Assembly (NCBI RefSeq): GCF_030580855.1 | Contig: NZ_JAUQOP010000011.1 | Coordinates: 1-64,000, forward strand | From: Pseudomonas citrullilanati | GTDB taxonomy: Bacteria; Pseudomonadota; Gammaproteobacteria; Pseudomonadales; Pseudomonadaceae | Direction of reading: 5' to 3' | Length of the DNA: 64,000 nucleotides | Shown: positions 46,854-54,447 of the stretch, piece by piece | Position numbering within the stretch: position 1 is the first letter of the stretch | How the letters are laid out: the number at the start of each line of letters is the position of its first letter | Notes under the pieces: generated by a model | The model's input: the letters and a program-made list of their open reading frames with translations, nothing else | The model's database searches: none | What the model was told of the DNA's origin: nothing | Position numbers and translations under genes: made by a program

Positions 46854-47217
46854 AAAACCTTAGTTTCTTGAATGAGCGAGGGGACTGTACCGGATCATGC
46901 CCACGGCGGGGGTGAAGAAAAGTTCATGGGGCAGGCAGGTTCGCTCGCCACTGTGGGCTACCGGGGCGAGAACCTGCCAAAGATCCCGCCTGTGGGAGCG
47001 AGCCTGCTCGCGAAGGCGTCGTCCCGGTCATTTGCAGGTGGGCTGACACACCGTTTTCGCGAGCAAGCTCGCTCCCACAGGACGGCGGCTTGCGAGAGCC
47101 GAGCTTTGTTCGCAATGAAATCCCCTTGTGTAGGCACCTTTCCCATTGACTTGCAGGACATTTCCTAGAAAATTCCAACCCCTTGCGCCTGCCGATTTCG
47201 GTGCCTAGTCTCTGTTC
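46854..47217. other. Intergenic region with REP pair before the DUF6124 leader
   Basis: No credible protein gene is seen. The stretch holds the family-B REP pair (46989-47081) and an AT-richer segment (47100-47200) that should contain the promoter for the leader and small gene downstream. TTGACT at about 47146 could be a -35 box but no good -10 is in register. Confidence 0.6.
46989..47081. repeat. REP-like inverted pair, family B copy 2
   Basis: CCTGTGGGAGCGAGCCTGCT (46989) faces AGCAAGCTCGCTCCCACAGG (ending 47081). The right arm matches copy 1 at 17320. A lone hairpin of the same family is at 49367-49394. Confidence 0.87.
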
Positions 47218-47270
47218 ACCGCTGCCCATTCAGCGGTCGGGTTTAGCAGCTCGGAAATCACGTTAGGCGC

Positions 47271-47375
47271 ATGGCAATCACCATGAACGCGGGCATCTTG
47301 ATCGTCCGATTTTTATGGCGGCTATGCGCAGGGCATCCTCGGGTGCGCCGGTTTCCTAACGTGCCGGTCTGCTAA
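47271..47375 (+). CDS. Candidate 34-aa leader peptide (uORF1)
   Basis: ATG at 47271, 5 nt after GTTAGG, opens a 34-codon frame ending at TAA 47373-47375. The peptide begins MAITMNAGILIVRFLWRLC, basic and hydrophobic. Its Shine-Dalgarno is inside segment A of the leader and its stop codon is inside the middle pairing segment, so translating ribosomes would disrupt the switch. It resembles in design the leader peptides of attenuated resistance genes, but no expression evidence is possible here. Confidence 0.45.
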   Translation: MAITMNAGILIVRFLWRLCAGHPRVRRFPNVPVC

Positions 47376-47382
47376 CCTGCGC

Positions 47383-47436
47383 ATGGCTGCCACCTCATCG
47401 TTTAGCAGCGAACGTGGCGGCTCCGACTTACGTTAG
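47383..47436 (+). CDS. Candidate 17-aa second leader peptide (uORF2)
   Basis: ATG 47383 to TAG 47434-47436 encodes MAATSSFSSERGGSDLR. The stop codon lies in the Shine-Dalgarno (TTAGGAG) of the main gene 9 nt before its ATG. It has no clear ribosome site of its own (CCTGCGC upstream), so it is weaker than uORF1; reinitiation after uORF1 is possible. Confidence 0.3.
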   Translation: MAATSSFSSERGGSDLR

Positions 47437-47444
47437 GAGTACCC

Positions 47445-47786
47445 ATGGACAAGCTCATCCCAGACCCACCCGTCCCACCGCCGCACCTGGACATCGCCGC
47501 CGATGCCAATGCCGAACGCGTCATCGATTCCTACCTGAACCCCAAACCCGCCCAGGCCGAAGAGAAACCCTCGCCGGACCTGCTCTTCACCCTCGTGGAG
47601 GGCGTCGATACGGAAAGCCTGTTGGCCAACCTCAGCGAAACCCTGGCCTCGGCCAATGTGATGGCCGGGGACCTGGCATTCGAACTGGAAGGTTCGCGCC
47701 GGCATTTTGCCTTGGGGCTGCAACAGTTGATCGAACTGGGTCAACTGCTGGCGAACCGGGCGCTGGATACGGTGGACCCGCGCTAG
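47445..47786 (+). CDS. Small DUF6124/DUF3077-type protein
   Basis: The 113-aa product has a proline-rich N-terminus (DPPVPPPHLDIAADANAERVIDSYL), an acidic linker and an alpha-helical end (LLFTLVEGVDTESLLANLSETLASANVMAGDLAFELEGSRRHFALGLQQL). This small acidic family is found widely and often in several copies in Pseudomonas; its function is unknown. GTTAGGAGT precedes the ATG and is sequestered in one fold of the leader. A strong terminator follows, making it a self-contained unit. Confidence 0.85.
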   Translation: MDKLIPDPPVPPPHLDIAADANAERVIDSYLNPKPAQAEEKPSPDLLFTLVEGVDTESLLANLSETLASANVMAGDLAFELEGSRRHFALGLQQLIELGQLLANRALDTVDPR

Positions 47787-47798
47787 GCACTGAAAATT

Positions 47799-47829
47799 TG
47801 GGTTTGGTCGATGATCAAACCCATTTTTT
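47799..47829 (+). terminator. Rho-independent terminator after the DUF6124-type gene
   Basis: TGGGTTTG (47799-47806) and CAAACCCA (47816-47823) form a perfect 8-bp stem with a 9-nt loop, followed by TTTTTT. The ATG at 47811 lies in its loop, which argues against that codon being the start of the next gene. Confidence 0.9.
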
Positions 47830-47870
47830 GCGGCAGCATAGGCGGCTTGTTCATTTCGGACGCCCGACCC

Positions 47871-49352
47871 ATGCCAACCGCTGACCGCGACGCCCTGTTA
47901 ACCCGCCTCTCCCATGCACCCGATGATGTCGCGGCGCGGGCTTCGCTTTACCGTGATCTGCTCGATACCGGGGAAGGTTCGCTGGAGGGCGTGCGTGTGG
48001 CGGCTGGGCTGCGTGATCCGGCGGCAATGGCGGTGATTGCCGCGTTGAACGCCACGCCCCACTGCAATCGTCCCGGCCCTTTATTGCCCCAACTGCGTGG
48101 CCTGCCGGTGGATCATGTGGCGCTGGACGGTGCAGAGCCGCAGTGGCTTGATGCCCTGGCCGGGCTACCGTTGCGCTCGCTGGTGCTCAGTGGTCCGCGG
48201 TTCAGTTGCGGGCCGCAGATCTGGCGGCGCTTGCCGGGTGTTGCGCTCGAAACCCTGGAGATCAGCGGCTTCGCCCGCCAGGACGATGCGACCAGCCTGC
48301 CGTCCCTCGAACGCTTGCGTCACTTGACGCTGGACACCTATGGCGAAGATTTCAACGACAGTTTCCTCCGGCAACTGGGCGGCAGTCCGTTGCAGGCGTT
48401 GTCGTTGAATCGCTGCGATGACATCACCGATGACGGTCTTCGCGCGTTGTCGTCGCTCCCGTTGCGTTCGCTCACCTTGAAAGGCGCGGGGGAGTTGACG
48501 CCAGCGGGCATGCGGCATTTGTGTGCGTCGCCACTGGAACAACTGACCATCGGCTCCTGCGGTGCCATCGTGCGAGACCCTGCATGGCTCAGCGAGTTGA
48601 CGGCGTTGCGGGCGCTGAACCTGAACGATTGCTACGCCAGCGAGGACACGCTCCAGGCCATCCGTGACCTGCCCCTCGAGCGGCTGTCGCTTCACTCGGC
48701 GTATGTGTGCGCGGACGATTTCGACGGGCTCGAAGGCATGCCGCTCGCCGAGCTGGACCTCAAGGCGTCACGGATGATGATCGAGCGGCTCGACGTGCTG
48801 CACGCCTTCCCACTCAAGCGGCTGGGGCTCTCCGATGTGCAGGGCATCAGCGCGCAGACATTGGGCGATCTTGAAGGGCTGGGCCTGGAGTCCCTGGACT
48901 TGTCCTTGAACGAGGTCAGTTGGAAGGCGCTGAAGCAATTGGCCGGCCTGCCGCTGAAGCGGCTGAGCCTGAGTTTCTGCCAGGGCGTGGACGGCAAGGT
49001 GTTGCGCAAGCTCGTCGAACTGGGATTGCCGTTGGAGGAACTGGAGATCAGCGGCCTGGACCTGCGCGATGACGACCTGGCGTGCCTGCGTCACCTGCCG
49101 CTGCGACGCCTGGGTTTGTACGAAAGCCCTTGGTTGACCGACGCCGGCGTCGCCCACCTTGCCGGGCTGCCATTGCGGGACCTGACGCTTGAGGCGGGGC
49201 CGGGGGAGTCGCGGCTCACGTCGGCCATGGTGCCGGTGCTGGAGCGCTTGCCACTGGAGCGGTTGTGGTTGCGCAATGGCTCGCGGATCAGCGCGGACGG
49301 CTGGAATCGCCTGGCCAGGTTGCCGGCCCATGTCACCGGCCCGGGCATTTGA
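47871..49352 (+). CDS. Leucine-rich-repeat protein
   Basis: The 493-aa product has an N-terminal 90-residue region of the kind seen in bacterial TIGR02996-type proteins (LLTRLSHAPDDVAARASLYRDLLD), then about 14-16 LRR units of 22-27 residues (for example LESLDLSLNEVSWKALKQLAGLPLKRLSLSF and LEELEISGLDLRDDDLACLRHLPLRRLGL). No signal peptide or TM is seen. ATG 47871 lies beyond the terminator and is preferred to 47811, which lies in its loop. Function is unknown; LRR proteins act as effectors, enzyme inhibitors or binding partners. It is convergent with a TonB receptor gene. Confidence 0.82.
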   Translation: MPTADRDALLTRLSHAPDDVAARASLYRDLLDTGEGSLEGVRVAAGLRDPAAMAVIAALNATPHCNRPGPLLPQLRGLPVDHVALDGAEPQWLDALAGLPLRSLVLSGPRFSCGPQIWRRLPGVALETLEISGFARQDDATSLPSLERLRHLTLDTYGEDFNDSFLRQLGGSPLQALSLNRCDDITDDGLRALSSLPLRSLTLKGAGELTPAGMRHLCASPLEQLTIGSCGAIVRDPAWLSELTALRALNLNDCYASEDTLQAIRDLPLERLSLHSAYVCADDFDGLEGMPLAELDLKASRMMIERLDVLHAFPLKRLGLSDVQGISAQTLGDLEGLGLESLDLSLNEVSWKALKQLAGLPLKRLSLSFCQGVDGKVLRKLVELGLPLEELEISGLDLRDDDLACLRHLPLRRLGLYESPWLTDAGVAHLAGLPLRDLTLEAGPGESRLTSAMVPVLERLPLERLWLRNGSRISADGWNRLARLPAHVTGPGI

Positions 49353-49366
49353 CGCTTGCGGCGATC

Positions 49367-49394
49367 CTGCGGGAGCCCGTTCGCTCCCACAGGT
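49367..49394. repeat. Single REP-like hairpin, family B
   Basis: CCTGCGGGAGC and GCTCCCACAGG with a short CCGTTC loop form a stem with one mismatch between the LRR gene and the TonB receptor. It is half of a REP unit and may also act as the transcript end of both convergent genes. Confidence 0.6.
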
Positions 49395-49418
49395 CAAGCA
49401 CGTTCATGAACGGCTGGC

Positions 49419-51791
49419 TTACCAGTTGTAACTCAGCTTCGCGGTGATTTCGCGGCCAGGGTTGTAGTAGTTCGCGGTGCCGGAACCCACCACGTGTTGC
49501 TCATCCAGCAGGTTGCTGACGTTGAGCGCCAGGTCGGTGCCTTTGAAGAGTTTGTAGTTGAAGGCCGCGTCGAAGAGGGTCGTGCCGTCGCTTTTGCCGG
49601 AGTTGGCCGCGTCGAAGTAATAGGCGCCCACGTAGCGCGCACCCAGGCCCACGCTGACATCGGTGTCGGGCACGTTGTAGTAGGTCCATAGCGACGCGGA
49701 GTGCCTTGGCGCCGTGGCGAATTCATTCCCTTTCAGTGAGCTGCCGTCGTACAAGGTACCGCGCAACACGTCGGACTCCATGTAGGAATAGCCGCCCACC
49801 AGGCTCAGGTTGGGAGTCAGCTCGGCCTTGGCTTCCAAGTCCAGGCCGCGCACGCGGGATTCGCCGACGGTTTGTTGCTCGATGACGCCGCTGGGCAACA
49901 CCACGGCGATGCTGACGTTTTCCTGGGTCAGGTCGTAGACCGCCGCCGAGAACAACGCGTCCATGCCGATGGGCGCGTACTTCACCCCCACTTCGTATTG
50001 CTTGCCGGTTTTCGGAACCACCCCCACCGTAGGCGGCGAGACCGATTCCACCATGCTGACGTAAGTGGAGACTTCGTCGTTGACGATGTAGGTCAGCGCG
50101 CCGCGGTAGGAGGTTTCCGAGAAGTTATCCGACGTCTTGACGTTGTTGATGTCGGTGCTGGACAAGTCCAGCGAGTCGTTGCGCACGCCGGCGGTGACGA
50201 TGAAGCGCTCGTAGAAGGACAGGTTCTGCTGCAGGAACACGGCCTTGGTCTTGGTATCGAGCTTGTCGTTGCTATAGGGCGCTACGGCGCTCGGGACACC
50301 GGTGAACACCGGGTGGGCCAGGTCGATGGAGCCTGTAGGGGCGTAGACCGAGCGTTCTTCGGTCGATGAGTCGCCATACTCCACGCCCACCAGTGTGCTG
50401 CTGTCGATGTTTTCGAAACGGGCATCGTATTGCAGCATCAAGTTGCCGTTCAGTTGCTCGGCTTCGCTGTCGGTGCCAAAGATATAGCGAGGCACCGTGG
50501 TGCCGGTGCGGGTCGTGGAGTCGCTGAGGAACACGTAGCCGAAATCGTCGTTCAGTTCGCTGTAGCGCAGGTTGCTGCGCACGATGAAGCCGTTGTCGAA
50601 ATCGTGGCTGAAGGTGCCGCTGATGTTGGTGCGCTCGACATCGTGGAAGTTGTAGCTGGGCTCGCCGTAGAACTTCTTGCGGTCGTATTCCTTGTCCAGC
50701 GGGTAACCGCCGCTGTTGGGCGTACTTTGGGTCTTGAGGTAGTCGACGATCACCGAGGCCGAGGTGAAGTCGGTGGGCGACCAGGTCAGGCCGCCCATCA
50801 GGAACTTGTCGTCGTCCCGGGAGTGGTCGTACTCGCGGTCGCTGTCCTGCATCTTGGCCGTGAAGCGACCGGCCACGGTCTTCTCTTCGTTCAGCGCATC
50901 GCCGACGTCGATGCCGGATTCGACATGATCGAACGAGCCGTAGGTGACATAGCCCTGGCCGAACTGCTCGAAGCGCGGCTTCTTGCTGACGAAGTTCACC
51001 GAGCCGCCCGGGTCGGCCGGGCCGAACAGCGTGGAGTTGGCCCCGCGGATCACCTCGACGCGCTCATAGGCGAAGGGCTCCTCGCGCACGCCGCGCATTG
51101 AACCCAGGGTCAGGCCGTCCCGATAGGTGGTGGCCTGGAAGCCACGGATCTGGAAGTAATCGTTGCGGTCGTCAGTGCCGTAATAGTCGGTGATGACCCC
51201 CGGGGTGTATTGCAGCAATTCTTCGGTGGTGCTCACGCTGCGTTGCTGCATTTCCTTGTCGGTCACCACCGAGACCGAGGCGGGCGTGTTGAGGATGCTG
51301 GTGGCGACTTTGCCGCCGACCCACAGCTCCTGGGCGACCACCGATTGGGTGTCTTCGGTGCCATCGACCCTGGCCTTGGCGTTGACCAGGATGGGCGCGA
51401 GGCGGTAGTCGTCGGAGTCGCCGTCGGCCTTGGCTTGCGGCGTCAGCAGGTAGGCGTTCGGGCCTTGTTGTTGGACCTCCATGTCGCTGCCCTGCAACAA
51501 CGATGACAGGGCGTCGGGCGTCGCCAGTGTGCCGCTCACGCCCCGGGTCGTGCGGTTCGCCACGCTCGGCGCGTCGAAGGACAGGCTGATGCCGGCCTCG
51601 CGCGCAAAGCGATCCAGCGCCGGGGCCAGTGGGCCGGCGGGAATGTTCCATTGATGGACCGGGTAGGTCTGCCCAACGCTCGAGGATTGCGCCAGGGATG
51701 GTAGCGCGTGGCTGCTGACGATGACGCCAAGGACCGCGCCGTGCAGGGCGCGATTCAGTCGAACGCGCTGTGAAACCGGGGACGAACTCAT
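49419..51791 (-). CDS. TonB-dependent siderophore receptor with signalling (STN) domain
   Basis: The 790-aa product is an outer-membrane receptor. It has a signal peptide (about 1-36, ending SLA), an STN/secretin signalling domain at about 48-115 (PAGPLAPALDRFAREAGISLSFDAP), a plug (VVTDKEMQQRSVSTTEELLQ ... GVITDYYGTDDRNDYFQIRG), and a 22-strand barrel ending SYNW. The STN domain means it signals to the FecR and ECF sigma genes upstream in the same direction. The ligand is probably a siderophore not made by the cell, as in FpvA/FoxA/PupB types. Confidence 0.94.
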   Translation of the reverse strand: MSSSPVSQRVRLNRALHGAVLGVIVSSHALPSLAQSSSVGQTYPVHQWNIPAGPLAPALDRFAREAGISLSFDAPSVANRTTRGVSGTLATPDALSSLLQGSDMEVQQQGPNAYLLTPQAKADGDSDDYRLAPILVNAKARVDGTEDTQSVVAQELWVGGKVATSILNTPASVSVVTDKEMQQRSVSTTEELLQYTPGVITDYYGTDDRNDYFQIRGFQATTYRDGLTLGSMRGVREEPFAYERVEVIRGANSTLFGPADPGGSVNFVSKKPRFEQFGQGYVTYGSFDHVESGIDVGDALNEEKTVAGRFTAKMQDSDREYDHSRDDDKFLMGGLTWSPTDFTSASVIVDYLKTQSTPNSGGYPLDKEYDRKKFYGEPSYNFHDVERTNISGTFSHDFDNGFIVRSNLRYSELNDDFGYVFLSDSTTRTGTTVPRYIFGTDSEAEQLNGNLMLQYDARFENIDSSTLVGVEYGDSSTEERSVYAPTGSIDLAHPVFTGVPSAVAPYSNDKLDTKTKAVFLQQNLSFYERFIVTAGVRNDSLDLSSTDINNVKTSDNFSETSYRGALTYIVNDEVSTYVSMVESVSPPTVGVVPKTGKQYEVGVKYAPIGMDALFSAAVYDLTQENVSIAVVLPSGVIEQQTVGESRVRGLDLEAKAELTPNLSLVGGYSYMESDVLRGTLYDGSSLKGNEFATAPRHSASLWTYYNVPDTDVSVGLGARYVGAYYFDAANSGKSDGTTLFDAAFNYKLFKGTDLALNVSNLLDEQHVVGSGTANYYNPGREITAKLSYNW

Positions 51792-51860
51792 TAACTCGCT
51801 CCGTGGGAAGGGGATCGGCAGATCGGCTTGTATTCCAGCCTTTCTTACATGCCGAACGAG

Positions 51861-51879
51861 AATGAGAAATCACCTCATT
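51861..51879. promoter_or_regulatory. Inverted repeat upstream of the receptor gene
   Basis: AATGAG-N7-CTCATT lies 70 bp before the receptor start in the 120-bp gap after fecR. It is AT-rich and Fur-like in form but with poor match to the 19-bp Fur consensus; it may mark the sigma-dependent receptor promoter. Confidence 0.35.
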
Positions 51880-51911
51880 TTTATTTGGTATCGGCCCGCG
51901 ACCAAAAAAGC

Positions 51912-52892
51912 TCAGCTGTCGGCGCTTAACGTCACCCAATAATGGGTTCGGTAATCGATGCGCAGGTGCAGTGACTGCGCGACCAACGCCAGCACCTGAT
52001 CGGTATTGGCGAGCTGGAACGTGCCGGAAACGCGCAGGCCCGCGACCTCTTCGGCGCAGCGCAGCACGCCGGGGCGATAGCGCGACAAGGCCTCGATGAA
52101 GTCGCCGAGGCGCATGTCGCGAGCGCTGATCACCCCGTCGCTCCAACCCCAGGGGTCCAGGCCGTTATCCTTGAACTCAGCCACGCCCGTGGAGGTGATC
52201 AGCCGTTGGCTCCCCGCCTGGACGGTGGCGTTGAGCGGGGTTTGGCGCGTGCCGGGAAACACCGTGACGGCGCCGCGCTGTACCGAGAGGAGGGTCCCGT
52301 CATCACGGGCGTACGCCAGGAACCGGGCATCGCGGCTGCGAACGAGGCCATCCCGGGTCTGGACCCAGAAAGGCCGCGGTTGAGCTGCGCCGGCATCTGC
52401 GCCGGTGTTCACGATGATCTCGCCGCGCCGCAGGATGACCAGGCGCCGCTGTGCATCGAAATAGCTGTCGATGGCACTGTCGCTGTTGAGCTGGATCACG
52501 CTGCCGTCATCGAGCTGGACGCGTTTGCGCTCGCCGGTGCCGCTGTGTTGTTGGGCGAACAGGGCCGGCAGCGGTGTGTAGTCCCGGGCCAGCCAGGCCG
52601 CGCCGCCCACCGTGGCCAACACGCCCAGCAGCTTCAGGCCCTGGCGTCGATGCAGGCCCGCGCGGCTGCCCTTGAGGGTGCGCCGGGCGAGATCCGGCGG
52701 GAGGCCGGCGAAGTCATCGCCAAGCGCTTCCACTCGCCGCCACGCTTGCAAATGCTCCGGGCGCTGCTGCAACCAGTGCTCGAACGTGCGCTGGGTGTGT
52801 TCATCGGCCGGATTGAAGCGCAGGCGCACCAGCCAGTGGATCGCCTGGTCGACTACCGCCGCCTCCAGCACCCGCGCGTCACTGTTCGGCAT
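51912..52892 (-). CDS. FecR-family anti-sigma regulator
   Basis: The 326-aa product has an N-terminal cytoplasmic anti-sigma part (residues 1-80, WLVRLRFNPADEHTQRTFEHWL), one TM at about 86-102, and a periplasmic FecR domain (VQLDDGSVIQLNSDSAIDS, RLVILRRGEIIV) with a C-terminal STN-binding part. It relays the receptor signal and controls the sigma factor. It overlaps the sigma gene end by 14 bp. Confidence 0.93.
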   Translation of the reverse strand: MPNSDARVLEAAVVDQAIHWLVRLRFNPADEHTQRTFEHWLQQRPEHLQAWRRVEALGDDFAGLPPDLARRTLKGSRAGLHRRQGLKLLGVLATVGGAAWLARDYTPLPALFAQQHSGTGERKRVQLDDGSVIQLNSDSAIDSYFDAQRRLVILRRGEIIVNTGADAGAAQPRPFWVQTRDGLVRSRDARFLAYARDDGTLLSVQRGAVTVFPGTRQTPLNATVQAGSQRLITSTGVAEFKDNGLDPWGWSDGVISARDMRLGDFIEALSRYRPGVLRCAEEVAGLRVSGTFQLANTDQVLALVAQSLHLRIDYRTHYWVTLSADS

Positions 52893-53394
52893 AACGCAAG
52901 CGATAGCAGTGTTGCAGGGCTTTGGCCAGGTCGCGTTCGACCGTGGAGCGGGACACGCACAACTTGTCGGCGATCTGCTGGCAGGTCAGGCCGTCGAGCT
53001 GGGCCAGCAGGAATGCCTCGCGAACCCTCGGTTTGAGCAGGTCCAGCAGGCGGTCGATCCGTTCGAGGCTGTCGAGGATCAGCAGCCGTTCTTCTTCGCA
53101 AGGAACGTCTTGGGCCGGGAACAGCGCGAGGCTCTCGAGGTAGGCACGTTCCAGTTCGCGACGACGGTACCGGTCGATCATCAGCCCACGGGCGATGCTG
53201 CTCAGGTAGGCACGAGGCTCGCGCAAGGGGCTGGATTGGCGAGACTTGAGCAGACGCACGAAGGTGTCCTGCGCCAGATCCGCCGCGCTTTCGCGACACC
53301 CGATGCGTCGGCTCAACCAACTGTGCAACCAGGAGTGGTGGCTGCGATAGAGCAGCGCAAGATCGGCATTGCCCAGAGTGTCGTTGCTGCGCAT
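52879..53394 (-). CDS. ECF sigma factor, iron-starvation type
   Basis: The 171-aa product has sigma70 region 2 (YRSHHSWLHSWLSRRIGCRESAADLAQDTFVRLL, with AYLSSIARGLMIDRYRR) and region 4 (REAFLLAQLDGLTCQQIADKLCVSRSTVERDLAKAL). It belongs to the FecI/PupI group and should direct expression of the receptor gene when FecR is relieved. Start ATG at 53394 or 53400, both possible; 53394 is used because GGG lies 9 nt ahead. A Fur box (53419-53437) sits just upstream. Confidence 0.92.
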   Translation of the reverse strand: MRSNDTLGNADLALLYRSHHSWLHSWLSRRIGCRESAADLAQDTFVRLLKSRQSSPLREPRAYLSSIARGLMIDRYRRRELERAYLESLALFPAQDVPCEEERLLILDSLERIDRLLDLLKPRVREAFLLAQLDGLTCQQIADKLCVSRSTVERDLAKALQHCYRLRYAEQ

Positions 53395-53418
53395 CAGCAT
53401 CCCGGAAACTACATAATT

Positions 53419-53437
53419 GATAATGAATCGCATTATA
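53419..53437. promoter_or_regulatory. Fur box of the sigma-FecR operon
   Basis: GATAATGAATCGCATTATA matches 14 of 19 positions of the Fur consensus, with both outer hexamers intact. It lies 25 bp before the sigma gene start, so iron-replete cells should repress the whole sensory system. Confidence 0.8.
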
Positions 53438-53593
53438 TTCAGGCCGCAGACGCCAGGGCAAATCTGCGCGATACGCCGTTCGCCACGCGATGCCTTGCCC
53501 TGATAGGAATAGGCAAGGTTGCAAGGCAAACCGGCATAGGTGGCCCGGGTGCCGGTGGCTACCATGGCGCACATCTACCCATGGGAGCTCGTC

Positions 53594-54427
53594 ATGCACC
53601 ACCTGAAAACCCTGTTCATCACCGGCGTCAGCAGTGGCTTGGGCAGCGCCCTGGCCCAGGAAGCGCTGGCGGCCGGTCATCGCGTCATCGGCACCGTGCG
53701 CAGCGAGGCGGCGTTGCGGGCTTTCGAGCAATTGTCTGCCGAGCGGGCCCATGGCGTTCTGCTCGATGTCACCGACTTCGCCCGGATCGACAGCGTGGTC
53801 GCCGCCACCGAAGCCGCCCACGGCCCGGTCGATGTGCTGGTCAACAATGCCGGCTACGGCCATGAAGGTATTTTCGAAGAATCGCCGCTGGATGAGATGC
53901 GGCGCCAGTTCGACGTCAACGTGTTCGGCGCGGTGGCCGTGACCAAGGCGTTCCTGCCCTATTTTCGCCAGCGCCGGGCCGGGCATATCCTCAACATCAC
54001 GTCGATGGGCGGCACCATCACGATGCCGGGCATCGCCTACTACTGCGCGAGCAAGTTTGCCCTGGAAGGGATCTCCGATACCTTGAGCCAGGAACTGCAA
54101 CCGTTCAACATCTTCGTGACCGCCGTCGCCCCCGGTTCGTTTCGAACGGATTGGGCCGGTCGTTCGATGCAACGCACGCCCCGCAGCATCGCCGACTACG
54201 ACGCCAGTTTCGACCCGGTTCGCCAGGCACGCCAGGCGAAGAGCGGCCGGCAACTGGGCGACCCTCGCAAGGCCGCGCAAGCGATGTTGCAGGTGATCGC
54301 CAGCCCGGCGCCGCCCGCCCATCTGCTGCTGGGCAGCGATGCACTGAGGCTGGTGCGCGATAAGCTCAGCCGGACGGCCAGTGAGATCGATCAGTGGGAA
54401 GCGCTGACCCGTTCGACCGACGGCTGA
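53594..54427 (+). CDS. Short-chain dehydrogenase/reductase
   Basis: The 277-aa product is a classical SDR: TLFITGVSSGLGSALAQEAL (TGxxxGxG), VDVLVNNAGYGHEG (NNAG), a serine in INITSMGGTI, and the catalytic pair in YYCASKF (YxxxK). It is followed after 20 bp by an AraC regulator that likely controls it. Substrate is unknown. The ATG at 53594 follows GGGAG; earlier in-frame ATGs lack a site. Confidence 0.88.
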   Translation: MHHLKTLFITGVSSGLGSALAQEALAAGHRVIGTVRSEAALRAFEQLSAERAHGVLLDVTDFARIDSVVAATEAAHGPVDVLVNNAGYGHEGIFEESPLDEMRRQFDVNVFGAVAVTKAFLPYFRQRRAGHILNITSMGGTITMPGIAYYCASKFALEGISDTLSQELQPFNIFVTAVAPGSFRTDWAGRSMQRTPRSIADYDASFDPVRQARQAKSGRQLGDPRKAAQAMLQVIASPAPPAHLLLGSDALRLVRDKLSRTASEIDQWEALTRSTDG

Positions 54428-54447
54428 GCAACCTGAAGGAGACGTGA

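Larger units (their letters stand above)
47218..47444 (+). promoter_or_regulatory. Structured 5' leader with alternative pairing (candidate translational attenuator)
   Basis: The leader has a 7-bp hairpin (ACCGCTG 47218, CAGCGGT 47231). Segment A (TTTAGCAGC 47242, CACGTTAGG 47259-47267) and segment B (TTTAGCAGC 47401, ACGTTAGGAG 47430) are near-direct repeats. A middle segment (CCTAACGTG 47355-47363, CTGCTAA 47369-47375) is complementary to either. Segment B contains the ribosome site of the main gene (47445), and segment A that of a 34-codon ORF. A further stem, 47317-47332 with 47376-47391, has 14 of 16 Watson-Crick pairs and two G-U-compatible pairs. Confidence 0.6.

Noticed and set aside
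46872..47168. 98-codon frame on the plus strand
   Set aside because: Most of it lies over the REP pair; the protein reads as repeat arms (ASLLAKASSR, REQARSHRTAA) and has no ribosome site.
47261..47267. GTTAGGC-like core of an integron attC site in the leader
   Set aside because: The matching RYYYAAC partner is missing at a proper distance, and there is no integrase or cassette array. The pairing is better explained as RNA structure.
47811..47870. Longer N-terminus for the LRR protein starting at 47811
   Set aside because: That ATG is in the loop of a strong terminator for the preceding gene; 47871 is beyond it.
51792..51911. PvdS-type iron-starvation promoter (TAAAT-N16/17-CGT) before the receptor
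   Set aside because: A TAAAA and a CGT occur on the minus strand but with about 20 nt between them, outside the allowed spacing.
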